The notes under the pieces: model-generated
The model's input: only the letters and a program-made list of their open reading frames with translations
The model's database searches: none
What the model was told of the DNA's origin: nothing
Assembly: GCA_036494925.1 (NCBI GenBank)
Contig: DASXNR010000098.1
Coordinates: 1-17,557 of the forward strand
Direction: 5' to 3'
Length of the DNA stretch: 17,557 nt
Source of the DNA: JAMXLO01 sp036494925
GTDB taxonomy: Bacteria > Pseudomonadota > Alphaproteobacteria > Acetobacterales > Acetobacteraceae
Translations under genes and position numbers: made by a program
Shown here: one piece after another, positions 8,185-15,607 of the stretch
How the letters are laid out: each line of letters begins with the position of its first letter
Position numbering within the stretch: the first letter of the stretch is position 1

Positions 8185-9078
8185 ATGAGCATGTCGAGTG
8201 AGACCATTGTCCTTCCGCCGTCGGTGTCGTCGCGGCCCGCCGCGATAGGGCTGGGCGATCTGCCGATCATTCCGGTCATCATACTGGCCACCATCGCCTT
8301 CATGGCGATCTTCGCTGATGTTCTGGCGCCGCATAATCCTGAGGTCGGCAGCCTCACCGCACGGTTCCATCCGCCGTTCTGGCAGGCTGGCGGCAACATT
8401 GACCATCTACTCGGCACCGACCAGTTGGGACGCGACGTGCTGTCGCGCCTGATCTTCGGCGCCAGGGTATCGATGGTGGTGGGCTTCACCGCGGTTATTT
8501 TCGCCGGCGTCGTCGGCACGGTGCTCGGTATCCTGGCCGGCTATCTCGGCGGCTGGGTGGACCAGCTGATCATGCGCATCACCGACGCCTGGCTGGCGCT
8601 GCCGGCGCTGACTTTCGCGATCTTCCTCGCCGCCATCGTCGGGCCAAGCATGTGGAACATCGTCATCATTCTCGGCCTGGTCTATTGGACCCGCTACGCG
8701 CGCGTCGTTCGCGGTGAGGTACTGTCGCTGAAGGAACGCGAGTTCGTCCGCCTCGCCATCGTCGCCGGCTGTTCGAAAATGACGATCATGCGACGGCACA
8801 TCCTGCCCAACGTCGTGAACTCCGCGATCGTGCTGGCAACGCTGATGCTCGGGGTCGTCATCGTCACGGAAGCGTCGCTGTCGTTCCTGGGGGTCGGCGT
8901 GCCGCCGCCGCAGCCCGCCTGGGGACTGATGCTGTCCGACGGCAAGCAAGGATTGATGGTGGGCTACTGGTGGCTCACCGTGCTGCCCGGCTGCTGCATC
9001 ATGCTGATGGTGCTTTCCGCCAACCTTCTAGGGGACTGGCTTCGTGTCAAACTCGACCCTCAGCTCCGTCAGCTCTGA
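8185..9078 (+). CDS. ABC transporter permease, DppC/OppC type
   Basis: This 297-residue second channel subunit has an N-terminal cytoplasmic tail, a first helix at about residues 28-46, and ADVLAPHNP directly after it, as in DppC proteins. GTDQLGRDVLSRLIFGARVS is the family signature, and the EAA loop reads EREFVRLAIVAGCS followed by RRHILPNVVN. The LSFLGVGVPPPQPAWGLML block near the C-terminus is also typical. The start at 8185 lies six bases after the DppB-type stop and gives the usual short tail; in-frame upstream starts fall inside the previous gene. The last 35 bases are shared with the following ATPase gene in another frame, an unusually long overlap for this operon. Confidence 0.93.
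   Translation: MSMSSETIVLPPSVSSRPAAIGLGDLPIIPVIILATIAFMAIFADVLAPHNPEVGSLTARFHPPFWQAGGNIDHLLGTDQLGRDVLSRLIFGARVSMVVGFTAVIFAGVVGTVLGILAGYLGGWVDQLIMRITDAWLALPALTFAIFLAAIVGPSMWNIVIILGLVYWTRYARVVRGEVLSLKEREFVRLAIVAGCSKMTIMRRHILPNVVNSAIVLATLMLGVVIVTEASLSFLGVGVPPPQPAWGLMLSDGKQGLMVGYWWLTVLPGCCIMLMVLSANLLGDWLRVKLDPQLRQL
9030..9035 (+). promoter_or_regulatory. Ribosome-binding site that fixes the GTG start of the first ATPase gene
   Basis: AGGGGA lies eight bases before the GTG at 9044, inside the 3' end of the permease gene. It supports the overlapping GTG start over any downstream start in the ATPase frame. Confidence 0.5.
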
Positions 9079-10099
9079 GCCGGCCCGCGGCGCGGCGGCG
9101 GTTGCCGCGCGTCCGCTGCTCGAGATCGACAATCTGTCCACGCACTATGTTTCCGCGCGAGGCAGCCGCGTCGTGCGTGCGGTCGACGATGTGTCGCTGC
9201 GCATCAAACCCGGCGAAACGCTCGGCATCGTCGGGGAATCAGGGTCGGGAAAAAGTACATTGGCATTGAGCATCCTGCGCGTGCTGCCTACCGCGGCGCA
9301 GATCGTCAGTGGCCAGATGTGGTTCGAAGGCGAGGACCTGGTCCGCAAGTCCGACGCCGAGATGCGGCACGTGCGGGGCAAGCGGATCGCGATGATCCTG
9401 CAAGACCCGATGGCGTCGCTGAATCCGCTGTTCACCATCGGCAATCAGGTCGGCGAGCCTATCCGCGTGCACGAAGGAGCAGATCGCGCCGACGCCTGGA
9501 GACGGGCGCGCGCCCTGCTGAAGTCGGTGCACATCCCGTCGCCCGAAACCCGCGTGACACAGTTTCCTCACGAGATGTCGGGCGGCATGCGTCAGCGCAT
9601 CGTCGGCGCCATCGGTATATCATGCGAACCGCGGCTGCTGATCGCCGACGAACCGACCACCAGTCTCGATCTGACGATACAGGCACAGTACCTGAACCTG
9701 CTGCGCGAACTGCAGCGCGAGCACGGCCTGGCTCTGATCTTCATCACTCACAACCTCGGCATCGTCGCCAAGATGTGCGACAAACTCGTGGTGATGTATG
9801 CGGGCCGAGTGGTGGAATCCGGGCCGGTCGCGCGCATCTTCAATGCGCCGGCGCATCCCTACACGCAGGCGCTGCTGAATTCGATCCCGCGCATGAGCGA
9901 CAACCGCCGGCGGTTGACGGCGATCGAAGGACAACCCCCGGACCTGTCGGCATTGCCGCGCGGCTGCGCGTTCGCCGCGCGTTGTCCGGCCGCATTCGAT
10001 CGTTGCCACAATGAGGCGCCGCCGGAGTTCAACCTGGATGGCGGACGAACCGCGCGCTGCTGGCTGGCCAGCGTCGCCGTGCAGAGCGGGGCGGCGTGA
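9044..10099 (+). CDS. ABC transporter ATP-binding protein, DppD/OppD type
   Basis: This 351-residue ATPase has Walker A GESGSGKST (64-72), Q-loop Q120, signature MSGGMRQR (178-185) and Walker B LLIADEP (198-204), followed by the H-loop in FITHNLG. The C-terminus ends in the oligopeptide/dipeptide-type extension: HPYTQALLNSIP, then a cysteine-bearing GCAFAARCP and a later RC. This extension is characteristic of the peptide subfamily and in some members binds an iron-sulfur cluster. The signature is SGGM rather than SGGQ, which is common in DppD. The GTG start is supported by AGGGGA upstream and overlaps the permease gene by 35 bases. Its stop overlaps the next start as GTGA. It should form a heterodimer with the following ATPase. 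Confidence 0.93.
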   Translation: MSNSTLSSVSSEPARGAAAVAARPLLEIDNLSTHYVSARGSRVVRAVDDVSLRIKPGETLGIVGESGSGKSTLALSILRVLPTAAQIVSGQMWFEGEDLVRKSDAEMRHVRGKRIAMILQDPMASLNPLFTIGNQVGEPIRVHEGADRADAWRRARALLKSVHIPSPETRVTQFPHEMSGGMRQRIVGAIGISCEPRLLIADEPTTSLDLTIQAQYLNLLRELQREHGLALIFITHNLGIVAKMCDKLVVMYAGRVVESGPVARIFNAPAHPYTQALLNSIPRMSDNRRRLTAIEGQPPDLSALPRGCAFAARCPAAFDRCHNEAPPEFNLDGGRTARCWLASVAVQSGAA

Positions 10100-11070
10100 C
10101 GTTCGTAATCGAAGCGTCAGGCCTGACCAAGCATTTCCAGGCACGACGCGGCCTGTTTGGTGGCGCTCGGGGAGTGGTGCGCGCGGTCGACGACATCTCG
10201 TTCACGATCGAGAGCGGGCGCACGCTTGGCGTGGTCGGTGAGTCCGGCTGCGGCAAGACCACGACTGCAAAGCTCGTGCTCGGGCTGGAGGAACCTACTG
10301 GCGGCAGCATCCGCTTCGAGGGACGCGATCTCCAGGAGCTGGATACCGCGGCACGGCGGCACTATCGGAAGTCGGTGCAGGCGGTATTCCAGGATCCGTT
10401 CGCATCGCTCAGTCCGCGCATGCGCATCAGCGACATCATCGCCGAGCCGCTGGTCACCAACGAAACCGTCACATCGCGCGGGGTGCGCAAGCGCGTGCTC
10501 GAACTGCTCGATCTGGTCGGGCTGCCGGAACGTTCGGCCGAGCTGTTTCCGCACGAATTCTCCGGCGGTCAGCGGCAGCGCATCGCGATCGCACGAGCGC
10601 TGTCGCTGTCACCGAGGCTGATCGTACTGGACGAACCGGTATCAGCGCTCGACGTGTCGATCCGCGCGCAGATCTTGAATCTGCTGCGGGACCTGCAGGA
10701 CCAGTTGGGGCTGTCATACCTGTTCATCGCCCACGACCTGGCCGCGGTGGCGCATATGAGCCACACGATCGTGGTGATGTATCTCGGCAAGATCGTCGAA
10801 GTAGGTGACGCGCAGGCGCTCGCGCAGGCACCGAAACATCCCTATACCGCGGCGCTGTTCTCGGCGGCGCTGCCGAGCCATCCGGATGAGCGGCGCGAGG
10901 AGATCATCCTGGCGGGCGAGGTGCCGAGTCCGCTGAACCCCCCGTCAGGCTGTCGCTTTCACCCACGTTGTCCGCATGCGATGCCGGTGTGCGGGCAGCA
11001 GGAGCCAGCGCTGCGGTCGGTCGACGATCGCGTTGTTGCCTGTCACCTGTTCGATCAGGTCCGGCACTGA
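10096..11070 (+). CDS. ABC transporter ATP-binding protein, DppF/OppF type
   Basis: This 324-residue ATPase has Walker A GESGCGKTT (48-56), Q-loop Q99, signature FSGGQRQR (155-162) and Walker B LIVLDEP (175-181). Its C-terminal extension has HPYTAALFSAALP and the GCRFHPRCPHAMPVC cysteine segment of the oligopeptide subfamily. The DPFASLSPRM block after the Q-loop is typical of DppF. The GTG start overlaps the preceding stop (GTGA at 10096-10099), so the two ATPases are translationally coupled and probably made in equal amounts. It is the last gene of the importer cluster; only seven bases separate its stop from the convergent metal-transporter gene, and no terminator hairpin is visible. Confidence 0.93.
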   Translation: MTFVIEASGLTKHFQARRGLFGGARGVVRAVDDISFTIESGRTLGVVGESGCGKTTTAKLVLGLEEPTGGSIRFEGRDLQELDTAARRHYRKSVQAVFQDPFASLSPRMRISDIIAEPLVTNETVTSRGVRKRVLELLDLVGLPERSAELFPHEFSGGQRQRIAIARALSLSPRLIVLDEPVSALDVSIRAQILNLLRDLQDQLGLSYLFIAHDLAAVAHMSHTIVVMYLGKIVEVGDAQALAQAPKHPYTAALFSAALPSHPDERREEIILAGEVPSPLNPPSGCRFHPRCPHAMPVCGQQEPALRSVDDRVVACHLFDQVRH

Positions 11071-11077
11071 GCGGCGA

Positions 11078-12118
11078 TCAGAGCAGGCGCTTCCAGCGCA
11101 GCAGCAGAAGTGTGCCGAGCACGGCCACAGCGCAAAGCAAGGTGGCGTACAGCGTGCCCAGGGGTGCCGCGTCGCCACCCCACGGAAGACCCCCGGTGTT
11201 CATGCCAAAATAGCCGGTCACGAAGGTCGCGGGCAACAGAAGTGTCGTAACCACCGAGACCACATACAGGCGCCGGTTGGTCTCTTCGGCCAGCCGTGTG
11301 GTCAACTCGTCCTGCAGCGAGCGTGAGCGATCGGAGAGAGCGGCGATGTCGTCCAGCGCGCCGTGCATCATGCGATGCCCGGTCCCGTGCTCGGAGAAGC
11401 CCGTCCATGCGGGCAATTCTTCCTCGTCTTCATCGAGCGCCCGAACCAGAGGGACGAGTACTCGTTTCAGCCGCGTCGCTTCACGGCGAATTACGCCGAG
11501 GCGCCCGCCGAGGTCGTTGAGCTGGCCCGCGCCACGCTGCTCGATCAGCATATCCTCGACCGGGTCAAGGTTGGCCGCCAGCACAGCAAGCCGTGCGCGC
11601 ATCTCGCGTGCGAACTCGGCGAGGCAAAGATCGATCAGGCTTGCCGGGCCATCCGGTGCGAGCCCGCTTTTCACTGCCTCCCACAGGTTCACCAGCGTAC
11701 GCGCGGCACGACGACGGCCCGTGATCAGGCAGTGCGGCAGCATGGCGAAGTGCCAGGCGGTGAGTTCGAATGCCTGCGCGTCGCCAGTGCGGGCGTACGC
11801 CGGCAGCACGCCGGCAACGACGCTGCCGTCGGTGACGATGCGGGGGCTCTCGTCAGTGCCGAGCAGGATCTGTTGGGCGAAGGCGGGGAGCTCGGTGCGA
11901 GCCTCGATGGTCAGCCTGGCCTGCGCATGCACCAGATCGAAGTGCTGCCACTCCCAGTCCTGCTGTCCGTCGGCAGTACGGAATTGCAGCGCCCAGGACA
12001 GGCCGTCCGCGCGCGGTTGCTCCGCGCCGCGGGCCCTTGTCGCCGGTTCCGCTTCAACGCCGGCAGGCTGCACGTTGCCATCCGCATTGTCGGGCATCGG
12101 GGACCAAGATCCTTTCAT
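11078..12118 (-). CDS. CorA/ZntB-family divalent metal transporter
   Basis: From the ATG whose first base is 12118 the product has 346 residues. The N-terminal two-thirds is soluble and charged, with long helices (for example LIDLCLAEFAREMRARLAVL and the RRLGVIRREATRLKRVL region) that build the cytoplasmic funnel in this family. The last about 70 residues hold two membrane helices with the signature YFGMNTGGLPW between them, followed by a basic RWKRLL tail. The GMN motif is the ion-selective loop of CorA; the two residues after it, TGG, look more like the ZntB branch (zinc efflux or uptake) than magnesium CorA. An alternative ATG at 12097 has AAAGGA 12 bases upstream. A longer reading to 12319 would overlap the next gene and is rejected. 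Family secure, metal uncertain. Confidence 0.85.
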   Translation of the reverse strand: MKGSWSPMPDNADGNVQPAGVEAEPATRARGAEQPRADGLSWALQFRTADGQQDWEWQHFDLVHAQARLTIEARTELPAFAQQILLGTDESPRIVTDGSVVAGVLPAYARTGDAQAFELTAWHFAMLPHCLITGRRRAARTLVNLWEAVKSGLAPDGPASLIDLCLAEFAREMRARLAVLAANLDPVEDMLIEQRGAGQLNDLGGRLGVIRREATRLKRVLVPLVRALDEDEEELPAWTGFSEHGTGHRMMHGALDDIAALSDRSRSLQDELTTRLAEETNRRLYVVSVVTTLLLPATFVTGYFGMNTGGLPWGGDAAPLGTLYATLLCAVAVLGTLLLLRWKRLL

Positions 12119-12173
12119 TGCCTGAATGCCCGGCAGCCTAGCCCGGTTCGCCGGCGGAATCTTGACAGGCCTA

Positions 12174-12608
12174 TTACAATTGCTGTCGAACGGAATACTG
12201 AACAGCCGGCATCCAGTTTGTCGCACGCCGAGCAAGACGGGCGTCGGTGGCTTCGCCGTCATAGTCGGGCGCGCTGGGGGTCTGCGTGAAGGCGGCGCGA
12301 TCGTCCAGGCAGTTGACATTCACCACCGCCCGCAAGCCGCTGCTGGTCTCGCACACCGCGCCGACATAGACGCCGCAACGGCGGCACAGCAGGTAATCGG
12401 CGGTCCGCGAACCGAACCGATAGCGCTCGAGCAGTGACGCGTCGGCTACGGTGATCTCCACGCAGCCGTCGCGGTCAGAGACGGTGCGGGTGCCGTGCGA
12501 CCGGCAAAATGAACAGCTGCAAGATCGCAACGGCATTTGCTCGGGGGCGCGTGACAGCCGCAGATGCAAACTCGTGTTGCCGCAGTGACAGCCGCCAGAG
12601 TGGACCAT
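12174..12608 (-). CDS. GFA/CENP-V-domain zinc protein
   Basis: This 144-residue protein has the cysteine pattern of the glutathione-dependent formaldehyde-activating enzyme (GFA) superfamily: GGCHCGN at residues 5-11, CSCSFCRSHG at about 30-39, then CRRCGVYVG at about 75-83. In family structures these cysteines bind two zinc ions. Many members are not true GFA enzymes and their substrates are unknown, so the activity is left open. A GAGGCG sequence a few bases upstream (minus strand) can act as ribosome-binding site. It lies 55 bases upstream of the metal-transporter gene on the same strand, so the two may share a transcript. Its start diverges from the Rieske oxygenase gene across 84 bases. 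Confidence 0.8.
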   Translation of the reverse strand: MVHSGGCHCGNTSLHLRLSRAPEQMPLRSCSCSFCRSHGTRTVSDRDGCVEITVADASLLERYRFGSRTADYLLCRRCGVYVGAVCETSSGLRAVVNVNCLDDRAAFTQTPSAPDYDGEATDARLARRATNWMPAVQYSVRQQL

Positions 12609-12692
12609 AAACGCCTCGCGTGGTTCAGCCCGAACGCTATGCGGTCGCGACGGTCGGGGCTAGCCTCGGGCGACGACGCGGAGGAAACAGCC
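12609..12692. promoter_or_regulatory. Divergent intergenic region between GFA and Rieske oxygenase genes
   Basis: This 84-base spacer must hold the promoter of the Rieske operon and probably that of the GFA gene. It contains the perfect 8-base palindrome GGCTAGCC (12658-12665), the palindrome GTCGCGAC (within about 12643-12650) and two close GGTCG copies. Any of these could form an operator. No convincing -35/-10 pair was found. No regulator gene is next to it. Confidence 0.35.
12681..12687 (+). promoter_or_regulatory. Ribosome-binding site of the Rieske oxygenase gene
   Basis: GAGGAAA lies five bases before the ATG at 12693 and decides that start over an ATG-less or farther upstream start in the same open frame, which would run into the divergent gene. 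Confidence 0.55.
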
Positions 12693-13973
12693 ATGCTTCG
12701 CAAGGAACAGAACGACCTGCTGACCCGCACGGCGGCCGGGACGCCGATGGGCGAGATGTTCCGCCGCTACTGGATGCCCGCCCTGCTGACGGAGGAACTG
12801 CCGGAGAACGACTGTCCGCCGGTGCGCTTGCAGCTATTGTCGGAGAAGCTGGTCGCGTTTCGAGATACGCAGGGTCGCTACGGCCTGTTGGATGAATTCT
12901 GTGCCCACCGTGGCGTGTCGCTGTGGTTCGGCCGCAATGAGGAATGCGGGCTGCGCTGCCCTTACCACGGCTGGAAATACGATGTGACCGGCCAGTGTGT
13001 GGAAATCCCGTCGGAACCGGAGCGGAGCGGGTTCCGCGCAATGATCAAGCTGCGATCCTACCCGCTGGTCGAACGGGGCGGGGTGCTGTGGACCTACATG
13101 GGGCCACCGGAACACCGGCCGGGACTGCCGGAATTCGAATTCGCCACGGTGCCGCCGGAACAGACCTACACCTCGAAGCGGCTGCAATACTGTAACTGGC
13201 TGCAGGCGTTGGAAGGCGGCATCGATTCCAGCCATGTGTCATGGCTGCATCGCGATGCACTGCGGACCGATCCCCTGATGGTGGGTTCGCGCGGCAACCA
13301 GTACAACATGGGCGACGCGATGCCGGTGTTCGAGGTGGTCGATCAACCGGCCGGCCTGTTCATCGGCGCTCGGCGCAACGCCGATGATGGCTATTACTGG
13401 CGCATCACGCCGTGGTGCATGCCGTCGTTCACCATGATCCCGCCGCGCGGCAACCATCCGGTGCACGGGCATTTCTGGATTCCGATCGACGATGAAAACT
13501 GCTGGGCGTGGAGCTTCGATTATCATCCGACGCGCGCGCTGACCGCGGTTGAGGTGCAGGCGATGCGTGACGGCAAGGGCATCCACACGCGTACCGTTCC
13601 CGGCAGCTACATCCCGGTGGCGAACCGTGACAACGACTACCTGATGGATCGCACGGCACAGAAGGCGGGCGCGACGTATAGCGGCGTCGCCGGAATCGCC
13701 ATGCAGGATGCGTCGCTGCAGGAGAGCATGGGACCGATCATGGACCGTTCGCGTGAGCACCTGCTCTCGACCGACAACGGCATCATCATGGCGCGGCAGC
13801 GGTTGATGCGTGCGGCGCGTGCACTGGAGAAGGGCGAGCCGCCACCAGGTACCGACCCCGCGACGCATCGGGTGCGTTCGGCGGCGGTAGTGCTGCCGCG
13901 CGACGCGGTGTTCGCCGACGCCGCGCGCGAGGCCTTGACGGTGCGCCCTGGTCTGGCACCAACGTCAGTCTGA
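12693..13973 (+). CDS. Rieske non-haem iron oxygenase, alpha-subunit type
   Basis: This 426-residue enzyme starts MLRKEQNDLLTRTAAGTPMGEMFRRYW-like, the typical start of phthalate-dioxygenase-type Rieske oxygenases with a LigXa-like C-terminal domain. The [2Fe-2S] centre is bound by C70-x-H72 and C89-x2-H92 (CAHRG and CPYHGW). The mononuclear iron site is D178-x2-H181-x4-H186 (GIDSSHVSWLH). Length and motif spacing are normal, so the enzyme is probably active. It inserts oxygen into, or demethylates, an aromatic or similar ring. The usual reductase or ferredoxin partner is not encoded in this window. It leads a four-gene operon with two Lin0512 proteins and an alpha/beta hydrolase, which suggests an oxidative first step followed by ring or ester processing; this is inference. 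Confidence 0.9.
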   Translation: MLRKEQNDLLTRTAAGTPMGEMFRRYWMPALLTEELPENDCPPVRLQLLSEKLVAFRDTQGRYGLLDEFCAHRGVSLWFGRNEECGLRCPYHGWKYDVTGQCVEIPSEPERSGFRAMIKLRSYPLVERGGVLWTYMGPPEHRPGLPEFEFATVPPEQTYTSKRLQYCNWLQALEGGIDSSHVSWLHRDALRTDPLMVGSRGNQYNMGDAMPVFEVVDQPAGLFIGARRNADDGYYWRITPWCMPSFTMIPPRGNHPVHGHFWIPIDDENCWAWSFDYHPTRALTAVEVQAMRDGKGIHTRTVPGSYIPVANRDNDYLMDRTAQKAGATYSGVAGIAMQDASLQESMGPIMDRSREHLLSTDNGIIMARQRLMRAARALEKGEPPPGTDPATHRVRSAAVVLPRDAVFADAAREALTVRPGLAPTSV

Positions 13974-13989
13974 ATTCGGGAGGAAGCGA

Positions 13990-14328
13990 ATGGCCTGGAA
14001 ACGCATGGTGCTGCAGATCGGCATGGGCACCGACATCCGCGGTGCCGACTACACCAAGGCCGCGGTGCGCGCTTTGCGCGACGCGCTGTGGCACAATTCT
14101 CTCAGTGTCGCCGATGCTGTGGGGTTGCACGTCGATTCCATGCGGGTCGAAGTCACCATCGGCGTGCCGAAGCCCGAACTGGTGGACAAGGCAGCGGTGC
14201 TGGCAGTGCTGCCGCACGGCACAGGGACGGTGAACGTGGTGGAGGGCGGGCTGGAAATTCCCAATGACGCCGGCACCAATTCCACCGTGATCGCCAACGC
14301 CGCCGCCGTCGTGCGGCTGGATGTCTGA
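13990..14328 (+). CDS. Lin0512-family protein, first copy
   Basis: This 112-residue protein matches the small Lin0512 family (TIGR02058-like) by its pattern: an N-terminal strand KRMVLQIGMGTD, then RGADYTKAAVRALRDAL, HNSL, VEVTIGVPKPELVD, LPHGTGTV and a closing glycine-rich GGLEIPND segment. I know of no established biochemical function for the family. The alternation of strands and one long helix suggests a compact alpha/beta ferredoxin-like or tautomerase-like unit that would oligomerise. There is no signal peptide. The strong ribosome-binding sequence GGGAGGAAG lies just before the ATG, 16 bases after the oxygenase stop. The next gene is a divergent paralogue 12 bases downstream, so the pair may make a mixed complex acting on the oxygenase product. 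Confidence 0.75.
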   Translation: MAWKRMVLQIGMGTDIRGADYTKAAVRALRDALWHNSLSVADAVGLHVDSMRVEVTIGVPKPELVDKAAVLAVLPHGTGTVNVVEGGLEIPNDAGTNSTVIANAAAVVRLDV

Positions 14329-14340
14329 GGGGTTCAGGTC

Positions 14341-14694
14341 ATGGCAAAACGCATCATCCTGGAGCTGGGCAGCGGCAACGATCTGCATGGCGGCGACTAC
14401 ACCAAAGCGGCGCTGCGCGCTGTTCAGGATGCCCTGCATCACAGTTCGCTGAGCTTCATTCGCAGCTTCGGTCTGGATTCCCGGCGCATGCAGGTGGAGG
14501 TGACGATCGGCGTGCAGCGGCCGGAAAGGGTCGACGTGGCCGCGGTGAAGGCGTCTCTGCCGCACGGCGAGGTGACCGTGGCGGTGGTGAAGGGCGGCCT
14601 CGACGTGCCGGACGAGACGTCGAGCGACGTTGCCGTGATCGCCAGCGCCGCCGTTGCGGTCCGGCTCGATCTGCCGCAGGCTAAAGCTACGTAA
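14341..14694 (+). CDS. Lin0512-family protein, second copy
   Basis: This 117-residue paralogue of the preceding protein is a little over half identical by eye. It has the same order of conserved blocks: KRIILELGSGNDLHGGDYTKAALRA, HHSSLS, VEVTIGVQRPE, SLPHGEV and GGLDVPDE. It carries a short extra C-terminal tail (PQAKAT). Residues shared by both copies, such as D-Y-T-K-A-A, the H-x-S-L segment, E-V-T-I-G-V, L-P-H-G and the final V-R-L-D, are candidates for the active site or subunit contacts. Residues that differ between copies (for example HNSL against HSSL, and TGTVNVVEGG against EVTVAVVKGG) could mark division of labour. It is followed 14 bases later by the hydrolase gene, preceded by GGGAGAAAG. 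The function is unknown. Confidence 0.75.
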   Translation: MAKRIILELGSGNDLHGGDYTKAALRAVQDALHHSSLSFIRSFGLDSRRMQVEVTIGVQRPERVDVAAVKASLPHGEVTVAVVKGGLDVPDETSSDVAVIASAAVAVRLDLPQAKAT

Positions 14695-14708
14695 CGGGAG
14701 AAAGTCCA

Positions 14709-15563
14709 ATGCCGACCTATGAATACACCACCCAGGACGTCGAGTATCTCCGCCATGGCGACCGCAGGTTCATGGCGCGGCTGTTCAAGCCGCAGGGCAA
14801 GGGGCCGTTTCCTGCGGTCGTCGAGGTGCATGGCGGCGCCTGGTGCAACGGCGACCTGAACGAGTGCCAGATCTACGCGGAAGGCTTTGCGCGCGCCGGG
14901 CTGGCAGTGGCGGCGATCGATTTCCGCCATGCCGGCGATGGCTATCCGACATCGCTGGCCGACATCAACTACGCAATCCGCTGGGTAAAGGCGCATGCAT
15001 CCGAACTGAACACCCGCGCCGATCTGATCGGCATCGCGGGGCAGTCGAGCGGCGGGCATCTCGGCATGCTGGCGGCAATGCGGCCGAATGACCCGCGCTA
15101 TACGGCGATCCAGTTGCCGTCGTCGGCACCGGCGGTCGATGGGACGGTTCGCGCAGTGGCGATGCTGTGGCCGGTGATCAATCCACTGTCGCGTTATCGC
15201 CATGCGCTGCGGGCGCGCGATGCGGCCAATCCGCCGGCCTGGGTCGGCAGCATTCCCCAGCGGCATGATACGTATTGGAAGACCGAGGCGAACATGGCCG
15301 AGGGCAATCCGATGCTGATCCTGGAGCGGGGCGAGAAGGTGGTGACGCCACCGGCGATCTGGATCCAGGGCCAGCCCGACATCGTGCACGACTATCGCGA
15401 TCCGGATGCGCCGATCGAGGGTAACGAACCGCAGCGTTTCGTCACCAACTATCGCAAGGCGGGCGGCGAGATCGATCTGCTCTATGTCGACAATGCGAAG
15501 AAGGCGGGCGCCGGCTCATTCGCGCCAGCGGCGGCATTCTTCCATCGGTACATCACGGCCTGA
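14709..15563 (+). CDS. Alpha/beta hydrolase (BD-FAE/arylformamidase-like)
   Basis: This 284-residue cytoplasmic hydrolase has HGGAW at residues 41-45 (oxyanion-hole motif of the hormone-sensitive-lipase/BD-FAE group) and the nucleophile elbow G111-Q-S113-S-G115 followed by GH, with S113 the likely nucleophile. A short segment PPAIWIQGQPD (about residues 218-228) holds a candidate catalytic acid. The usual third member, a histidine in an H-x-F type motif before the last helix, is not obvious: that position reads NAKKAGAGSF. The nearest histidines are in VHD just after the acid and in the final FFHRYI helix. The protein may therefore use a non-standard triad or a displaced histidine. Good ribosome-binding sequence GGGAGAAAG upstream. 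Substrate unknown; esterase, amidase or formamidase are possible. Confidence 0.85.
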   Translation: MPTYEYTTQDVEYLRHGDRRFMARLFKPQGKGPFPAVVEVHGGAWCNGDLNECQIYAEGFARAGLAVAAIDFRHAGDGYPTSLADINYAIRWVKAHASELNTRADLIGIAGQSSGGHLGMLAAMRPNDPRYTAIQLPSSAPAVDGTVRAVAMLWPVINPLSRYRHALRARDAANPPAWVGSIPQRHDTYWKTEANMAEGNPMLILERGEKVVTPPAIWIQGQPDIVHDYRDPDAPIEGNEPQRFVTNYRKAGGEIDLLYVDNAKKAGAGSFAPAAAFFHRYITA

Positions 15564-15569
15564 CTGCAG

Positions 15570-15607
15570 GGAGGAGATGCCGCGGTCAGCGCTGCGGCAT
15601 CTCCTCC
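15570..15607. terminator. Perfect 14-bp hairpin at the convergence of two operons
   Basis: GGAGGAGATGCCGC (15570-15583) and its exact complement GCGGCATCTCCTCC (15594-15607) enclose a 10-base loop. The left arm lies just after the hydrolase stop. The right arm and part of the loop encode the last residues and stop codon of the convergent racemase-like gene. Either transcript could fold it. Neither strand has a T tract after the stem, so it is not a textbook rho-independent terminator, but a two-way attenuating or 3'-end stabilising structure is plausible. Confidence 0.55.

Noticed and set aside
11071..11077. Terminator between the last ATPase gene and the metal-transporter gene
   Set aside because: Only seven bases separate the stops and no inverted repeat or T tract is present.
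12162..12190. TTGACA on the plus strand as a possible -35 box
   Set aside because: No -10-like sequence lies at 16-18 bases, and it would drive antisense transcription into the GFA gene.
11363..12289. Plus-strand open frame of 308 codons opposite the metal-transporter gene
   Set aside because: It is antisense to the CorA/ZntB gene, which has a clear GMN signature and two terminal membrane helices; the plus-strand translation matches no family I recognise.
12119..12319. Upstream extension of the metal-transporter gene to an ATG at 12319
   Set aside because: It would overlap the GFA gene on the same strand by about 145 bases, and the added residues are low-complexity proline/arginine-rich sequence unlike the family.
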